Below, piece by piece: positions 1 through 7,833 of a stretch of 49,901 nt of DNA (position 1 is the stretch's first letter; each line of letters opens with the position of its first letter). The stretch spans positions 1 through 49,901 of the forward strand of contig JACJYO010000017.1 of assembly GCA_020636075.1 (NCBI GenBank). The letters run 5' to 3'. The DNA is from Lewinellaceae bacterium. GTDB lineage: Bacteria; Bacteroidota; Bacteroidia; Chitinophagales; Saprospiraceae. The notes under the pieces were generated by a model. The model had not been told where the DNA came from. It worked only from the letters and a program-made list of their open reading frames with translations, and did no database searches. Made by a program: the position numbers and the translations under genes.

Positions 1-337
1 CGAACTGGTACCAGGCATTGGCGCCATTGACCTCACGGCCAAAAACAATGGTTCCGGCAAGCAACAGCAAGGAAATCAGGTAAATTGGCAAGGCGAAGGT
101 GCGCCAAAACGCCCAGTCGGTCATTTGAATGAAAAACAACAGGACCATACAGGCAACAATGAAAAATAATTGCTTGCCGGGACTACTGCTCAGGTCGAAA
201 AAACCATAGGGCGCATTCGGGTTGTAATTGACCGCGTAGATCATCAGCCAGCCAATAACCACCAACGCAACGTAGCAGCTCAATGTGATTTTATCCAAAT
301 CACCCACTCCAACCGATGTATTTCTGATTCCTGGCAT
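1..337 (-). CDS. rodA: Rod shape-determining protein RodA (SEDS peptidoglycan polymerase), 5' part only
   Basis: The gene runs leftward off the window edge, so only the first 112 codons are visible. Hydrophobic segments lie at about residues 19-35, 55-71 and 79-99. The stretch GREVNGANAWYQF (about 100-112) matches the SEDS-family pattern G-x4-GA-x-W that follows the third membrane helix. RodA polymerises lipid II glycan strands during side-wall growth, in the inner membrane with its cognate class B PBP. I chose the ATG at 337 because it gives a short cytoplasmic N-terminus. It follows the SPOR-domain gene by 32 bases in the same direction, fitting a cell-envelope operon. FtsW is the alternative paralogue; the DW-x-FWR-x-FA-x-PIYL stretch favours RodA, but the diagnostic C-terminal half is missing. 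Confidence 0.82.
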   Translation of the reverse strand, partial: MPGIRNTSVGVGDLDKITLSCYVALVVIGWLMIYAVNYNPNAPYGFFDLSSSPGKQLFFIVACMVLLFFIQMTDWAFWRTFALPIYLISLLLLAGTIVFGREVNGANAWYQF

Positions 338-369
338 TGTGTACGGATAAAACTTACGCCCCTGCTATT

Positions 370-783
370 CTATTCTAAAAAATCGCGCGGATGAATATTG
401 GTGTCCCTTGCCGGATAGGCGCCGGGATAATATGCACTCAATTGAGGCAAAAATGACAACGCTTCCTGTCGCGTGAAAAATGCGCCTACACGCAATTTAT
501 AATAAGGTTTTTCATGTACCCAGTCGGCTGGCACATTGGGAAATAAATTTAAAAATTCGGTTTTCCCTGCCTCAACACGCGACCGGTCGGTCGAAGACAA
601 CAACTGCAGGCGCCAGCCGTCAATGCCGGGGTTGGCGCGGTTTTGATAAACCCAATTCCGCAGGAGCTGGTCGACAGATGGGTCAATGTTAAACTGGATT
701 TCCTGCGCGGCGAGTGTTCCGGAGAAAACCGGAAGCAAAACGGCCATTCCGATCCAGTATTTTATAAAAGCATGAACGCGCAT
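370..783 (-). CDS. Exported SPOR-domain protein
   Basis: This 137-residue protein has an N-terminal signal peptide (about 1-26, ending in GTLAAQ) and a C-terminal SPOR-like domain. The typical SPOR pattern is visible: GWRLQLLSSTDRSRVEA at the first strand and helix, then FLNLFPNVPADWVHEKPYYK and LRVGAFFTRQEALSFL for the second half. SPOR domains bind denuded glycan strands of peptidoglycan, usually at the septum, so a periplasmic envelope role is likely. It lies 13 bases downstream of deoC and 32 bases upstream of rodA, all leftward, so it is probably co-transcribed with rodA. I see no other domain. The specific partner is unknown. Confidence 0.85.
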   Translation of the reverse strand: MRVHAFIKYWIGMAVLLPVFSGTLAAQEIQFNIDPSVDQLLRNWVYQNRANPGIDGWRLQLLSSTDRSRVEAGKTEFLNLFPNVPADWVHEKPYYKLRVGAFFTRQEALSFLPQLSAYYPGAYPARDTNIHPRDFLE

Positions 784-796
784 GATGAGTTCGGTA

Positions 797-1453
797 TTAG
801 TTGGCTGCTACCAGCGCCGGCCCGGCAGATGTACCCAGCCGATCGGCACCGGCATCGAGCAATGCCTGGGCATCCTTGGCAGTGCGGATGCCGCCTGCAG
901 CTTTTAACTTTAATTGATTGCCACTAATTGCTTTTAAGAGCCGAATCATTTCAACGGTGGCCGGATGCCCGTGAAAGCCCGTACCGGTTTTCAGGTAATT
1001 GATACCCGCTTCGCGTGCTATTTCTGCTGCGCGGCGGATTTCCTGCTCGGTCAACAGCCCGCATTCCAGAATTAACTTGGATGTGCCACCCCGCAAACGT
1101 ACTGCCCGTGCTACCCCTTCAACATCGTGTTGTACGTGATTCCAGTTCTGGCTTTTCAGCGCTGCAATATTGATCACGGCATCAATTTCATCAGCACCCT
1201 CATCCATAGCTCGCTTGATCTCTTCACTTTTTGCAGCAATAGCAGTATATCCCATTGGGAAACCAACAACAGTTACCAAGCGAATGGGGCTTTCCTCACC
1301 CAGGATACGCCGCGCTTCCCGGACAAAAAAAGGCGGCAAGCAAACTCCGGCAAATCCATATTCCATGGCTTCCTGGCAGAGTTGCTGGACATCTTGGAGG
1401 GTACAATCTGGTTTGAGCTGGGTATGTTCAATAAATTCGGCTAATACAGACAT
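797..1453 (-). CDS. deoC: Deoxyribose-phosphate aldolase
   Basis: DeoC cleaves 2-deoxyribose 5-phosphate into glyceraldehyde 3-phosphate and acetaldehyde in cytosolic deoxynucleoside catabolism. The 218-residue product is typical for the family. The Schiff-base lysine lies in NYLKTGTGF, the second conserved lysine in KLKAAGGIRT, and the catalytic aspartate region in DEIDAVINI; the C-terminus carries the phosphate-binding GADRLGTSAG. An upstream in-frame start at 1483 exists but falls inside the -7 promoter box at 1481-1488, so I place the start at the ATG at 1453 (MSVLAEFIEHT). It heads a leftward group with the SPOR gene and rodA, although no functional link between them is obvious. Confidence 0.95.
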   Translation of the reverse strand: MSVLAEFIEHTQLKPDCTLQDVQQLCQEAMEYGFAGVCLPPFFVREARRILGEESPIRLVTVVGFPMGYTAIAAKSEEIKRAMDEGADEIDAVINIAALKSQNWNHVQHDVEGVARAVRLRGGTSKLILECGLLTEQEIRRAAEIAREAGINYLKTGTGFHGHPATVEMIRLLKAISGNQLKLKAAGGIRTAKDAQALLDAGADRLGTSAGPALVAAN

Positions 1454-1480
1454 CAGGTTATACGGTAACGTTTGAGGCGC

Positions 1481-1488
1481 CAAAATTA
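1481..1488 (-). promoter_or_regulatory. -7 box TAATTTTG for deoC
   Basis: On the minus strand these bases read TAATTTTG, a match to the Bacteroidota TAnnTTTG -7 element, about 27 bases before the deoC start at 1453. No clear TTTG -33 element is visible at the usual spacing. Confidence 0.5.
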
Positions 1489-1813
1489 GGCAGCCGGGTA
1501 TTATTGGGGGAATATCGCCTTGTTAAAATCTGTGAATTTGTTTCATCGAACGGAAAACACACGCCCGATACAAATGGAGGCTGGAAAAAAGCAAGCCTTC
1601 CCGCATGGTTCTGGACGGGAAGGCTTAGCGCTTTCATTTCGTTTTCCCTGCAAATTAAAAGCTAAAATACGTGATTTTCGCTTATTCCGGGTGTAAAAAT
1701 TAAATTTTACAAGTAACAGAATTTACCGGCTTTTTTTTGGCCCTTTTCAGCATGAAAACGTACCAAATAAAACCTTTTGTTTTAAAAATTTTTTACAGAC
1801 TGTTTTGAATTCC
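1489..1813. other. Gene-free divergent region between deoC and uvrA
   Basis: No convincing coding sequence lies in this AT-rich stretch between the divergent deoC and uvrA promoters. It contains an 11-bp perfect inverted repeat (1593-1626, listed separately) and long A/T runs just before uvrA. I could not recognise a known small RNA or riboswitch. Confidence 0.6.
1585..1626 (-). terminator. Terminator-like hairpin with no assigned transcript
   Basis: AAGCCTTCCCG (1593-1603) and CGGGAAGGCTT (1616-1626) form a perfect 11-bp stem with a 12-base loop. Read on the minus strand, the stem is followed after two bases by TTTTTT (1590-1585), the layout of an intrinsic terminator. No leftward gene lies between it and the divergent uvrA, so it could end an unannotated small RNA or read-through from the uvrA strand region. 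Confidence 0.5.
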
Positions 1814-1821
1814 TACCTTTG
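1814..1821 (+). promoter_or_regulatory. -7 box TACCTTTG for uvrA
   Basis: TACCTTTG is the most frequent -7 form in this window and lies 46 bases before the uvrA ATG at 1868. Its position rules out the longer in-frame start at 1805. Confidence 0.6.
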
Positions 1822-1867
1822 CGGGTTGTTGGAACATTCCGCTTTTCCGGCTGTTTATCCGCAGGCT

Positions 1868-4807
1868 ATGACTAAGACCAAAGCACTCCATTCAAAAAAA
1901 TCCAATTCCAATTCGAACCCTAAAAGTAATCCGGACCAGGGATCGGGTCAGGACTATATTGACGTTGTTAATACCCGGGTACACAACCTGAAAAATATCC
2001 ATGTGCGTATCCCGCGCAATCAGCTCGTGGTCATCACCGGCGTGAGTGGCTCAGGTAAAAGTTCGCTGGCCTTTGATACCATTTATGCCGAAGGACAGCG
2101 CCGGTTTATGGAAACGTTGTCGAGTTATGCCCGGCAGTTCATCGGCGAAATGGAACGCCCCGATGTGGAACAGGTTACCGGATTGAGTCCGGTGATCAGC
2201 ATTGAGCAAAAAACAACGGGGCGTAACCCGCGCTCCACGGTGGGAACCGTTACCGAGGTTTATGATTTTTTGCGTTTGCTGTATGCCAGGGCTGGTGATG
2301 CCTACTCCTACGTGACCGGAAAAAAAATGGTCAAATTCACCGAGGAGCAGATCATTCAGCATATTTCCGAACATTACACCGGGCAAAAAATCATGCTGCT
2401 GGCGCCGGTAGTCCGCTCGCGCAAAGGCCACTACCGGGAGTTGTTCGAGCAAATCCGCAAGCAGGGCTACACCAAAGTTCGGGTGGATGGCGAAATCATC
2501 GACATCACCCCGGGCATGCAGATCGACCGGTACAAAATCCACGATATCGATATCGTCGTAGACCGGCTAAAACTCGGCGACGACCGTATGGAACGGTTGC
2601 ATGAATCGGTAAAGACGGCGCTCCGGTTGGGTGATGGAATGGTGCAGGTAGTGGCTGTTGGCGAAGCTTCGCCTGTTGTGGAAAACAAAGCCCCGGATTC
2701 AACAGAGAGCGGGCGTTCTTCCGTGTACTCCAAGCGCCTGATGTGTCCGGAATCCGGTATTTCATACGAAGAACCCTCGCCAAATACTTTTTCGTTCAAC
2801 TCACCCTACGGCATGTGCCCGAATTGCAAAGGTCTTGGCGAAGTGCATGAAGTTGATATGGCTTTAGTGGTGCCCGATTTTTCCAAAAGCATTAATGACG
2901 TCGGTATTGTTCCGTTGGGTGAGGTGCGGGATAATTTTACGTTCAAGCAACTCCGGGCGATTGCCAAAAAATACAAATTCACGTTTTCAACACCCATCAA
3001 TGAAATCCCGGAGGAAGCCCTGCAAATGATCCTGCATGGTGGCAATGAAACGTTTGATGTTCGGGTCACCTGGGGCGGTGACGACTACAGTTACAACCTG
3101 GCTGCCGAAGGCATTGTCAACATGCTGAAACGCTGGTATGCTGATAGCTCCAGCGAAAAAATTCGCCAATGGGCGGAAGACTTCATGACGGTTCAGGTGT
3201 GCCCGGAGTGCGCCGGCACCCGCCTGAAACAGGAAAGCCGCTGGTTCAAAATTGGAGAGAAAAATATTGCCGAACTGGCAGAAATGGACCTGAACGAGCT
3301 CTACGCCTGGTTGCAACAAGTCGAAACAACCATGAGCGAGCGGCAGCGCACCATTGCCAAGGAAGTCCTCAAAGAAATTCGCTTTCGGCTGCATTTTTTA
3401 TTGCAAGTTGGGCTCAACTACCTGGCGCTTAATCGACCGGCGCGCTCCCTTTCCGGCGGTGAAAGTCAGCGTATCCGCCTTGCTACCCAAATCGGTTCCC
3501 AATTAACGGGCATCACTTACATTCTCGATGAGCCAAGCATTGGCCTCCATCAGCGCGATAACCACCGGCTGATCGATGCCCTCAAAAACCTGCGCGACAT
3601 CGGCAACACGGTGCTCGTAGTCGAACACGACCGCGATATCATGCTCGAGTCCGACTACCTGATTGACCTCGGCCCCGGTGCCGGCAAACACGGTGGCGAA
3701 GTGGTCGACATCGGCACGCCCGAGCAGTACATGCGCAACAGCACGCTTACTTCCGACTATCTGGCCGGTCGCCGGCGCATTGAAATTCCAAAAAAGCGCC
3801 GGAAAGGCAGTGGCAAACATCTTCGGCTGACCGGTGCTACCGGGCACAACCTGAAAACCGTAAACCTGGAGTTGCCATTGGGCACCTTGATTTGTGTTAC
3901 CGGTGTAAGCGGTTCCGGCAAATCCAGCCTGATCAATGAAACACTTTACCCCATTCTCCAACAACATTTTTATAAAAGCCTGAAACGGCCGTTGCCGTAC
4001 GAGAATATCGATGGACTGGATCTGGTGGATAAAGTTATCGAGATCGATCAAAGCCCGATTGGGCGGACGCCGCGCTCCAACCCGGCCACGTATACTAATG
4101 TGTTTACTGATATCCGCAAGTTGTTTTCCGATACACCGGAGGCCAAAATCCGGGGTTACGCTCCCGGGCGTTTTTCGTTCAATGTGAAAGGCGGGCGCTG
4201 TGAGGTGTGCGGCGGCGGCGGCATGCGGGTGATCGAAATGAATTTTTTGCCCGATGTTTCCGTGCCTTGCGAACGCTGTCTCGGACGCCGCTATAACCGC
4301 GAAACGTTGGAAGTGCTGTACAAAGGCAAAAGTATCAGCGATGTACTCGACATGACCATCGACGAGGCCGCCGACTTCTTTCAACCTGTTCCGACGATTT
4401 TCCGCAAATTGAAAACGCTTCGCGATGTTGGCCTGGGCTACGTTACGCTGGGCCAGCAGGCTACCACGCTCAGCGGTGGTGAGGCGCAGCGCGTCAAACT
4501 TGCTGAAGAGCTCAGTAAAAAAGATACCGGCCGTACGATCTACATTCTCGATGAACCTACCACCGGCCTCCATTTTGAAGACATTCGCCACCTGATGGCT
4601 GTGTTAAACAAACTGGTGGACAAGGGTAACACGGTGATTGTGATCGAGCACAACCTCGACGTAATAAAAATGGCAGATCACATTGTAGACATTGGGCCGG
4701 AAGGTGGCGCCGGAGGCGGTTTGATTGTGTGCGCGGGCACGCCGGAGGAAGTCGCGAAAGAACCCAAAAGCTGGACGGGGCAGTTTCTGAAAAGCGAGTT
4801 GATCTGA
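1868..4807 (+). CDS. uvrA: Excinuclease ABC subunit A
   Basis: UvrA is the damage-recognition ATPase of nucleotide excision repair, working with UvrB and UvrC. The 979-residue product has both ABC halves: Walker A GVSGSGKSS near residues 58-66 with signature LSGGESQRI near 528 and Walker B TYILDEPSIGLH; then a second Walker A near 679, signature LSGGEAQRV near 868 and YILDEPTTGLH. Zinc-binding cysteines are visible in CPESG...MCPNCKGLG and in GGRCEVCGGGG...CERCLG. An alternative start at 1805 sits upstream of the -7 box, so the ATG at 1868 is preferred; it adds a basic Ser/Asn/Lys-rich leader before the conserved core. The gene is monocistronic and ends against an inverted repeat shared with convergent uppS. 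Confidence 0.97.
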   Translation: MTKTKALHSKKSNSNSNPKSNPDQGSGQDYIDVVNTRVHNLKNIHVRIPRNQLVVITGVSGSGKSSLAFDTIYAEGQRRFMETLSSYARQFIGEMERPDVEQVTGLSPVISIEQKTTGRNPRSTVGTVTEVYDFLRLLYARAGDAYSYVTGKKMVKFTEEQIIQHISEHYTGQKIMLLAPVVRSRKGHYRELFEQIRKQGYTKVRVDGEIIDITPGMQIDRYKIHDIDIVVDRLKLGDDRMERLHESVKTALRLGDGMVQVVAVGEASPVVENKAPDSTESGRSSVYSKRLMCPESGISYEEPSPNTFSFNSPYGMCPNCKGLGEVHEVDMALVVPDFSKSINDVGIVPLGEVRDNFTFKQLRAIAKKYKFTFSTPINEIPEEALQMILHGGNETFDVRVTWGGDDYSYNLAAEGIVNMLKRWYADSSSEKIRQWAEDFMTVQVCPECAGTRLKQESRWFKIGEKNIAELAEMDLNELYAWLQQVETTMSERQRTIAKEVLKEIRFRLHFLLQVGLNYLALNRPARSLSGGESQRIRLATQIGSQLTGITYILDEPSIGLHQRDNHRLIDALKNLRDIGNTVLVVEHDRDIMLESDYLIDLGPGAGKHGGEVVDIGTPEQYMRNSTLTSDYLAGRRRIEIPKKRRKGSGKHLRLTGATGHNLKTVNLELPLGTLICVTGVSGSGKSSLINETLYPILQQHFYKSLKRPLPYENIDGLDLVDKVIEIDQSPIGRTPRSNPATYTNVFTDIRKLFSDTPEAKIRGYAPGRFSFNVKGGRCEVCGGGGMRVIEMNFLPDVSVPCERCLGRRYNRETLEVLYKGKSISDVLDMTIDEAADFFQPVPTIFRKLKTLRDVGLGYVTLGQQATTLSGGEAQRVKLAEELSKKDTGRTIYILDEPTTGLHFEDIRHLMAVLNKLVDKGNTVIVIEHNLDVIKMADHIVDIGPEGGAGGGLIVCAGTPEEVAKEPKSWTGQFLKSELI

Positions 4808-4813
4808 GTATTC

Positions 4814-4886
4814 AACACGGAGGCACGGAGAACACGGAGATCTTTTTCGAAATGCTAAACCTCCGTGTTCTCCATGACTCCGTGGT
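4814..4886. repeat. Imperfect inverted repeat of the CACGGAG type between convergent genes
   Basis: Two 28-base arms (4814-4841 and 4859-4886) match at 25 of 28 positions when one is reverse-complemented, with a 17-base loop. Each arm contains the motifs CACGGAG and GGAGAACACGGAG. It fills the gap between the uvrA stop (4807) and the uppS stop (4892), so it could act as a two-way terminator. Similar CACGGAG-rich sequences recur in intergenic DNA of many environmental bacteria (general knowledge, not searched here). Confidence 0.8.
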
Positions 4887-4891
4887 GAAAA

Positions 4892-5635
4892 TCAGGCCAA
4901 CTGCTCGCTGATTTTACCAAAACGGCGCTCCCGACGCTGGTAGCTCAATACAGCCTCAAACAGCTCTTCCTTTCCGAAATCGGGCCAGAATACCGGGGTG
5001 AAATACAACTCCGCATAGGCAATTTGCCAAAGCAAAAAATTGGAAATGCGCGTTTCGCCACTGGTGCGGATGAGCAACTCAGGGTCGGGGATGCCTCGTG
5101 TACTGAGTGCATTTTCAAATGCGCGTTCGTCAATGTCCTCCGGGCGCAGGGTACCACTGGCTGCCTGTTCGGCCAACAGCCGCGTGGCGCGCAAAATTTC
5201 CCATTTCGCCGAATAATTCAGTGCCAAAACAAGCGTGAGCCGCTTGTTGTCTTTGGTCTGTTCAATGCCTTCAAGCAGGGTCTTATAGCTGTTTTTGGGC
5301 AGGGCTTCCAGGTTGCCGATGGCTTGCAGGCGCACACCGTTTTTGTTCAAATCGCGAATCTCACCCTTGATGGTTTCCACCAGCAGGCTCATCAGTGCCG
5401 TTACTTCAGCCGGCGGGCGACTCCAGTTCTCGGTGCTGAACGCGTAGAGGGTCAAATATTCCACACCGATTTCACCGGCAGCTTCGGTTACTTCCCGGAC
5501 GCTTTTCACGCCACTTCGATGCCCTAATACTCTGGGCATACCTTTCTGTTTGGCCCACCGACCGTTTCCATCCATGATGATCGCAATATGACGGGGTACT
5601 TTATCCGGAATGATAAGCGATTTTAGGTCATTCAT
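4892..5635 (-). CDS. uppS: Isoprenyl transferase (undecaprenyl diphosphate synthase)
   Basis: UppS adds cis-isoprene units to farnesyl diphosphate to make undecaprenyl diphosphate, the carrier lipid for peptidoglycan. The 248-residue protein has the family motifs in order: HIAIIMDGNGRWA with the catalytic aspartate (about residues 17-29), GHRSG, LTLYAFSTENW, LALNYSAKWEI and PDPELLIRTSGETRISNFLLWQ near the C-terminus, plus the final YAELYFTPVFWPDF. A start at 5683 is possible in frame but lies upstream of the minus-strand -7 box at 5673-5680, so the ATG at 5635 is used. It is transcribed divergently from the gene at 5750 and convergently with uvrA. Confidence 0.95.
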   Translation of the reverse strand: MNDLKSLIIPDKVPRHIAIIMDGNGRWAKQKGMPRVLGHRSGVKSVREVTEAAGEIGVEYLTLYAFSTENWSRPPAEVTALMSLLVETIKGEIRDLNKNGVRLQAIGNLEALPKNSYKTLLEGIEQTKDNKRLTLVLALNYSAKWEILRATRLLAEQAASGTLRPEDIDERAFENALSTRGIPDPELLIRTSGETRISNFLLWQIAYAELYFTPVFWPDFGKEELFEAVLSYQRRERRFGKISEQLA

Positions 5636-5672
5636 AAGCGCCGATTGTATTGCTTTGAAAAATAAAAGCTTG

Positions 5673-5680
5673 CAAAAATA
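5673..5680 (-). promoter_or_regulatory. -7 box TATTTTTG for uppS
   Basis: The minus strand reads TATTTTTG here, 37 bases before the uppS start, matching TAnnTTTG. It sits only 30 bases from the rightward box at 5711, so the two divergent promoters are close together. Confidence 0.5.
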
Positions 5681-5710
5681 CATAATCTAAAATGGCAAAT
5701 CATGATTCTG

Positions 5711-5718
5711 TAGTTTTG
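5711..5718 (+). promoter_or_regulatory. -7 box TAGTTTTG for the gene at 5750
   Basis: TAGTTTTG followed by C matches TAnnTTTG and lies 31 bases before the ATG at 5750. Confidence 0.55.
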
Positions 5719-5749
5719 CAACCCAAACTTCGTTTTTCAATTTTTAAGC

Positions 5750-6949
5750 ATGCATCCCGTTTTTCGAAAACAATTTAATGCCGCATTTACGCCGGAAAAA
5801 TACCAGGCCCTGCTCCAGACAATGAATACGGAGTTCGGCGAACCCGTGACGTTTCGTGTAGCTGAAGCGCCGGTTTTTGTACCCAAATTCCTGAAAGACA
5901 AAATTCTTCGGGCGGTTGACGACATCGTTGCGGTGCTCACCCGCCCCGACTTTCGCACCTTGAGTAAGGATGCCATCCCGAAGCACCTGTGGGTGCCCAA
6001 CGAAGCGGTGCATCCCAAGTTTTTACAATTCGACTTTGGTATTTGCCGCGACGCCGATGGAAGCCTTACGCCTCAACTGATCGAATTGCAAGGTTTCCCG
6101 TCGCTGTATTTTTATCAACACTTGCTCGCCCAGGGCTACCGGCGGCATTTTGATCTGCCCGAGGATTTCCATCACCTGTTTGGCGGCATTGATTCGGAGC
6201 AATACCTGGACCTTCTGCGGCAGGTAATTATTGCCGATGCAAAGCCTGAAAATGTCATCCTGCTTGAAGTTGAACCTGAAAAACAAAATACCCGGATCGA
6301 CTTCTGGGGCACCCGCAAATACCTGGGTTTGAAGGTACTTTGTTTGAGCAAAGTGAAACGCTCGGGGCGCGAATTGTACTACATCGATGACGAGGGGCGC
6401 AAAGTGCCCATCCAACGTATGTACAACCGCGTAATTTTTGACGAATTGGAAAAACGCGCCGACCTGCCGCGCGAGTGGGATATGTTCGAAGAAGTGGATG
6501 CGGAATGGGTCGGGCACCCCAATTGGTTTTTCCGAATTTCAAAACATACGCTCCCGTTGCTGAAATCAGAATTTGTTCCTGAAACACACTTTCTCAGCGA
6601 ATTAAAATCACCCCCTGCCGATCTGGAAAACTGGGTGCTCAAACCGCTCTACTCCTTCTCCGGACAAGGGGTAAAAGTAAACGTCACCCGGGAAGACCTG
6701 GAAACCATCGAAGAGCCCTCCAATTTTATTCTCCAGCGCAAGGTGGAATACATTTCCGGCATTGAAACAGTCATTCCGAACGAGCCTGCCAAATGCGAGA
6801 TCCGTATGATGATGCTCTGGGAACCCGACTGGGAAAAGCCTGTGCTGGTGAATAACCTCATTCGGATCAGCAAGGGTGAAATGGTCGGTGTGCGGTACAA
6901 CATGGGAAAAGAATGGGTCGGCTCCAGTGTGGGCTTCTTTGAACCTTAA
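5750..6949 (+). CDS. Conserved protein of unknown function, ATP-grasp-like
   Basis: I do not recognise a named family with certainty. The 399-residue protein is soluble, with no signal peptide or membrane segment. The C-terminal half reads like an ATP-grasp fold: ENWVLKPLYSFSGQGVKV (about residues 292-309) resembles the nucleotide-binding lysine and glycine-rich loop, FILQRKVEYI the central strand with adenine-contacting residues, and KCEIRMMMLWE with VLVNNLIRISKGEMVGVRYN the later metal-binding strands. The N-terminal half has LIELQGFPSLYFYQHLLAQGY, like peptide-ligase or glutathionylspermidine-synthase-type proteins. An ATP-dependent carboxylate-amine ligase is therefore a reasonable guess, no more. 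rsmE starts five bases after its stop, so both are probably one transcript from the box at 5711. Confidence 0.75.
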   Translation: MHPVFRKQFNAAFTPEKYQALLQTMNTEFGEPVTFRVAEAPVFVPKFLKDKILRAVDDIVAVLTRPDFRTLSKDAIPKHLWVPNEAVHPKFLQFDFGICRDADGSLTPQLIELQGFPSLYFYQHLLAQGYRRHFDLPEDFHHLFGGIDSEQYLDLLRQVIIADAKPENVILLEVEPEKQNTRIDFWGTRKYLGLKVLCLSKVKRSGRELYYIDDEGRKVPIQRMYNRVIFDELEKRADLPREWDMFEEVDAEWVGHPNWFFRISKHTLPLLKSEFVPETHFLSELKSPPADLENWVLKPLYSFSGQGVKVNVTREDLETIEEPSNFILQRKVEYISGIETVIPNEPAKCEIRMMMLWEPDWEKPVLVNNLIRISKGEMVGVRYNMGKEWVGSSVGFFEP

Positions 6950-6954
6950 TTGCT

Positions 6955-7671
6955 TTGAATCAGCTTTTTTATACCACAGAAATAGAAAACGGCATTGCCC
7001 GGCTCGATGCCGAAGAAAGCCGGCATCTGCTGACCGTACTGCGCCGGCGGGAAGGTGACCGGCTGCAGATGACCGACGGTAACGGCTTTTTTTATGAAGC
7101 CGAAATACTGGAAGCAGGTAAAAAACAGGCAGTAGTGCGTATTCTGGAAACACACCAAACTCCGGAGCCTGCTGCCCGGCTGCACGTCGCTATTGCACCC
7201 ACCAAGCAGATCGACCGCTTCGAATGGTTTTTGGAAAAAGCCACTGAAATCGGCATCCAGGAAATCACACCGCTGTTGTGCAAGCGCTCTGAGCGCACCG
7301 CCATTCGGCACGACCGCCTGGAGAAAATATTGATCTCGGCGATGAAACAATCCCTGCAAAGCCGCCTGCCGGTGCTGCATCCGCTAACTCCTTTCAAAAA
7401 ACTGGTGCAGCAGGCGCGTGCGCCCCGGCGTTTTATTGCCTGGTGCCCCGATGAGCTACCGCCCCACTTCATGCACCAACTCCCGATTGCTACCGACGCG
7501 CTTGTGCTAATTGGCCCTGAAGGCGATTTTACAGCGGAAGAAGTTGCGCTGGCACAGGTAAATGAATTTTCCCCGGTTGGGTTGGGGCCCACGCGCCTCC
7601 GCACCGAAACGGCGGGCGTACTTGCAGTGGCGGGTTTCCAACTGGCGCAGTTGCACTTGAGAAAGGCCTGA
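6955..7671 (+). CDS. rsmE: 16S rRNA (uracil(1498)-N3)-methyltransferase
   Basis: RsmE methylates N3 of U1498 in 16S rRNA using S-adenosylmethionine and has a SPOUT-type trefoil knot. The 238-residue product shows an N-terminal PUA-like start NQLFYTTEIENG, the RNA-contacting RHLLTVLRRREGD, the conserved EKATEIGIQEITPLLCKRSE, and the knot motifs LIGPEGDFTAEEV and GLGPTRLRTETAGVLA at the C-terminus. The start codon is TTG at 6955; no ATG gives the conserved N-terminus, and the preceding stop is only five bases away. It is co-directional with the ATP-grasp-like gene upstream. Confidence 0.95.
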   Translation: MNQLFYTTEIENGIARLDAEESRHLLTVLRRREGDRLQMTDGNGFFYEAEILEAGKKQAVVRILETHQTPEPAARLHVAIAPTKQIDRFEWFLEKATEIGIQEITPLLCKRSERTAIRHDRLEKILISAMKQSLQSRLPVLHPLTPFKKLVQQARAPRRFIAWCPDELPPHFMHQLPIATDALVLIGPEGDFTAEEVALAQVNEFSPVGLGPTRLRTETAGVLAVAGFQLAQLHLRKA

Positions 7672-7808
7672 TTTTCCCTGAAATTTACTTGTATCAAGCG
7701 GGCCTGACCCGTAATTTGCTTCCCCGATATTTATCGAGAAAACCCCGGCTCCCGCCGAGTTTCGATCCGGCGTCGTCGTGGAAAGTGGCGCTGTATGCCC
7801 CTTGCAGA

Positions 7809-7816
7809 TAATTTTG
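7809..7816 (+). promoter_or_regulatory. -7 box TAATTTTG for the NfeD-like/flotillin pair
   Basis: TAATTTTG matches TAnnTTTG and lies 17 bases before the ATG at 7834, giving a very short leader. Confidence 0.5.
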
Positions 7817-7833
7817 TTAAAAAATGTTAAACC

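Noticed and set aside
3503..4591. Minus-strand open frame (362 codons) opposite uvrA
   Set aside because: It lies within the second ABC half of uvrA and has no domain signature.
7672..7808. tRNA-like sequence (GTTTCGATCC) between rsmE and the NfeD-like gene
   Set aside because: No matching acceptor stem, anticodon arm or D-loop could be found around it.
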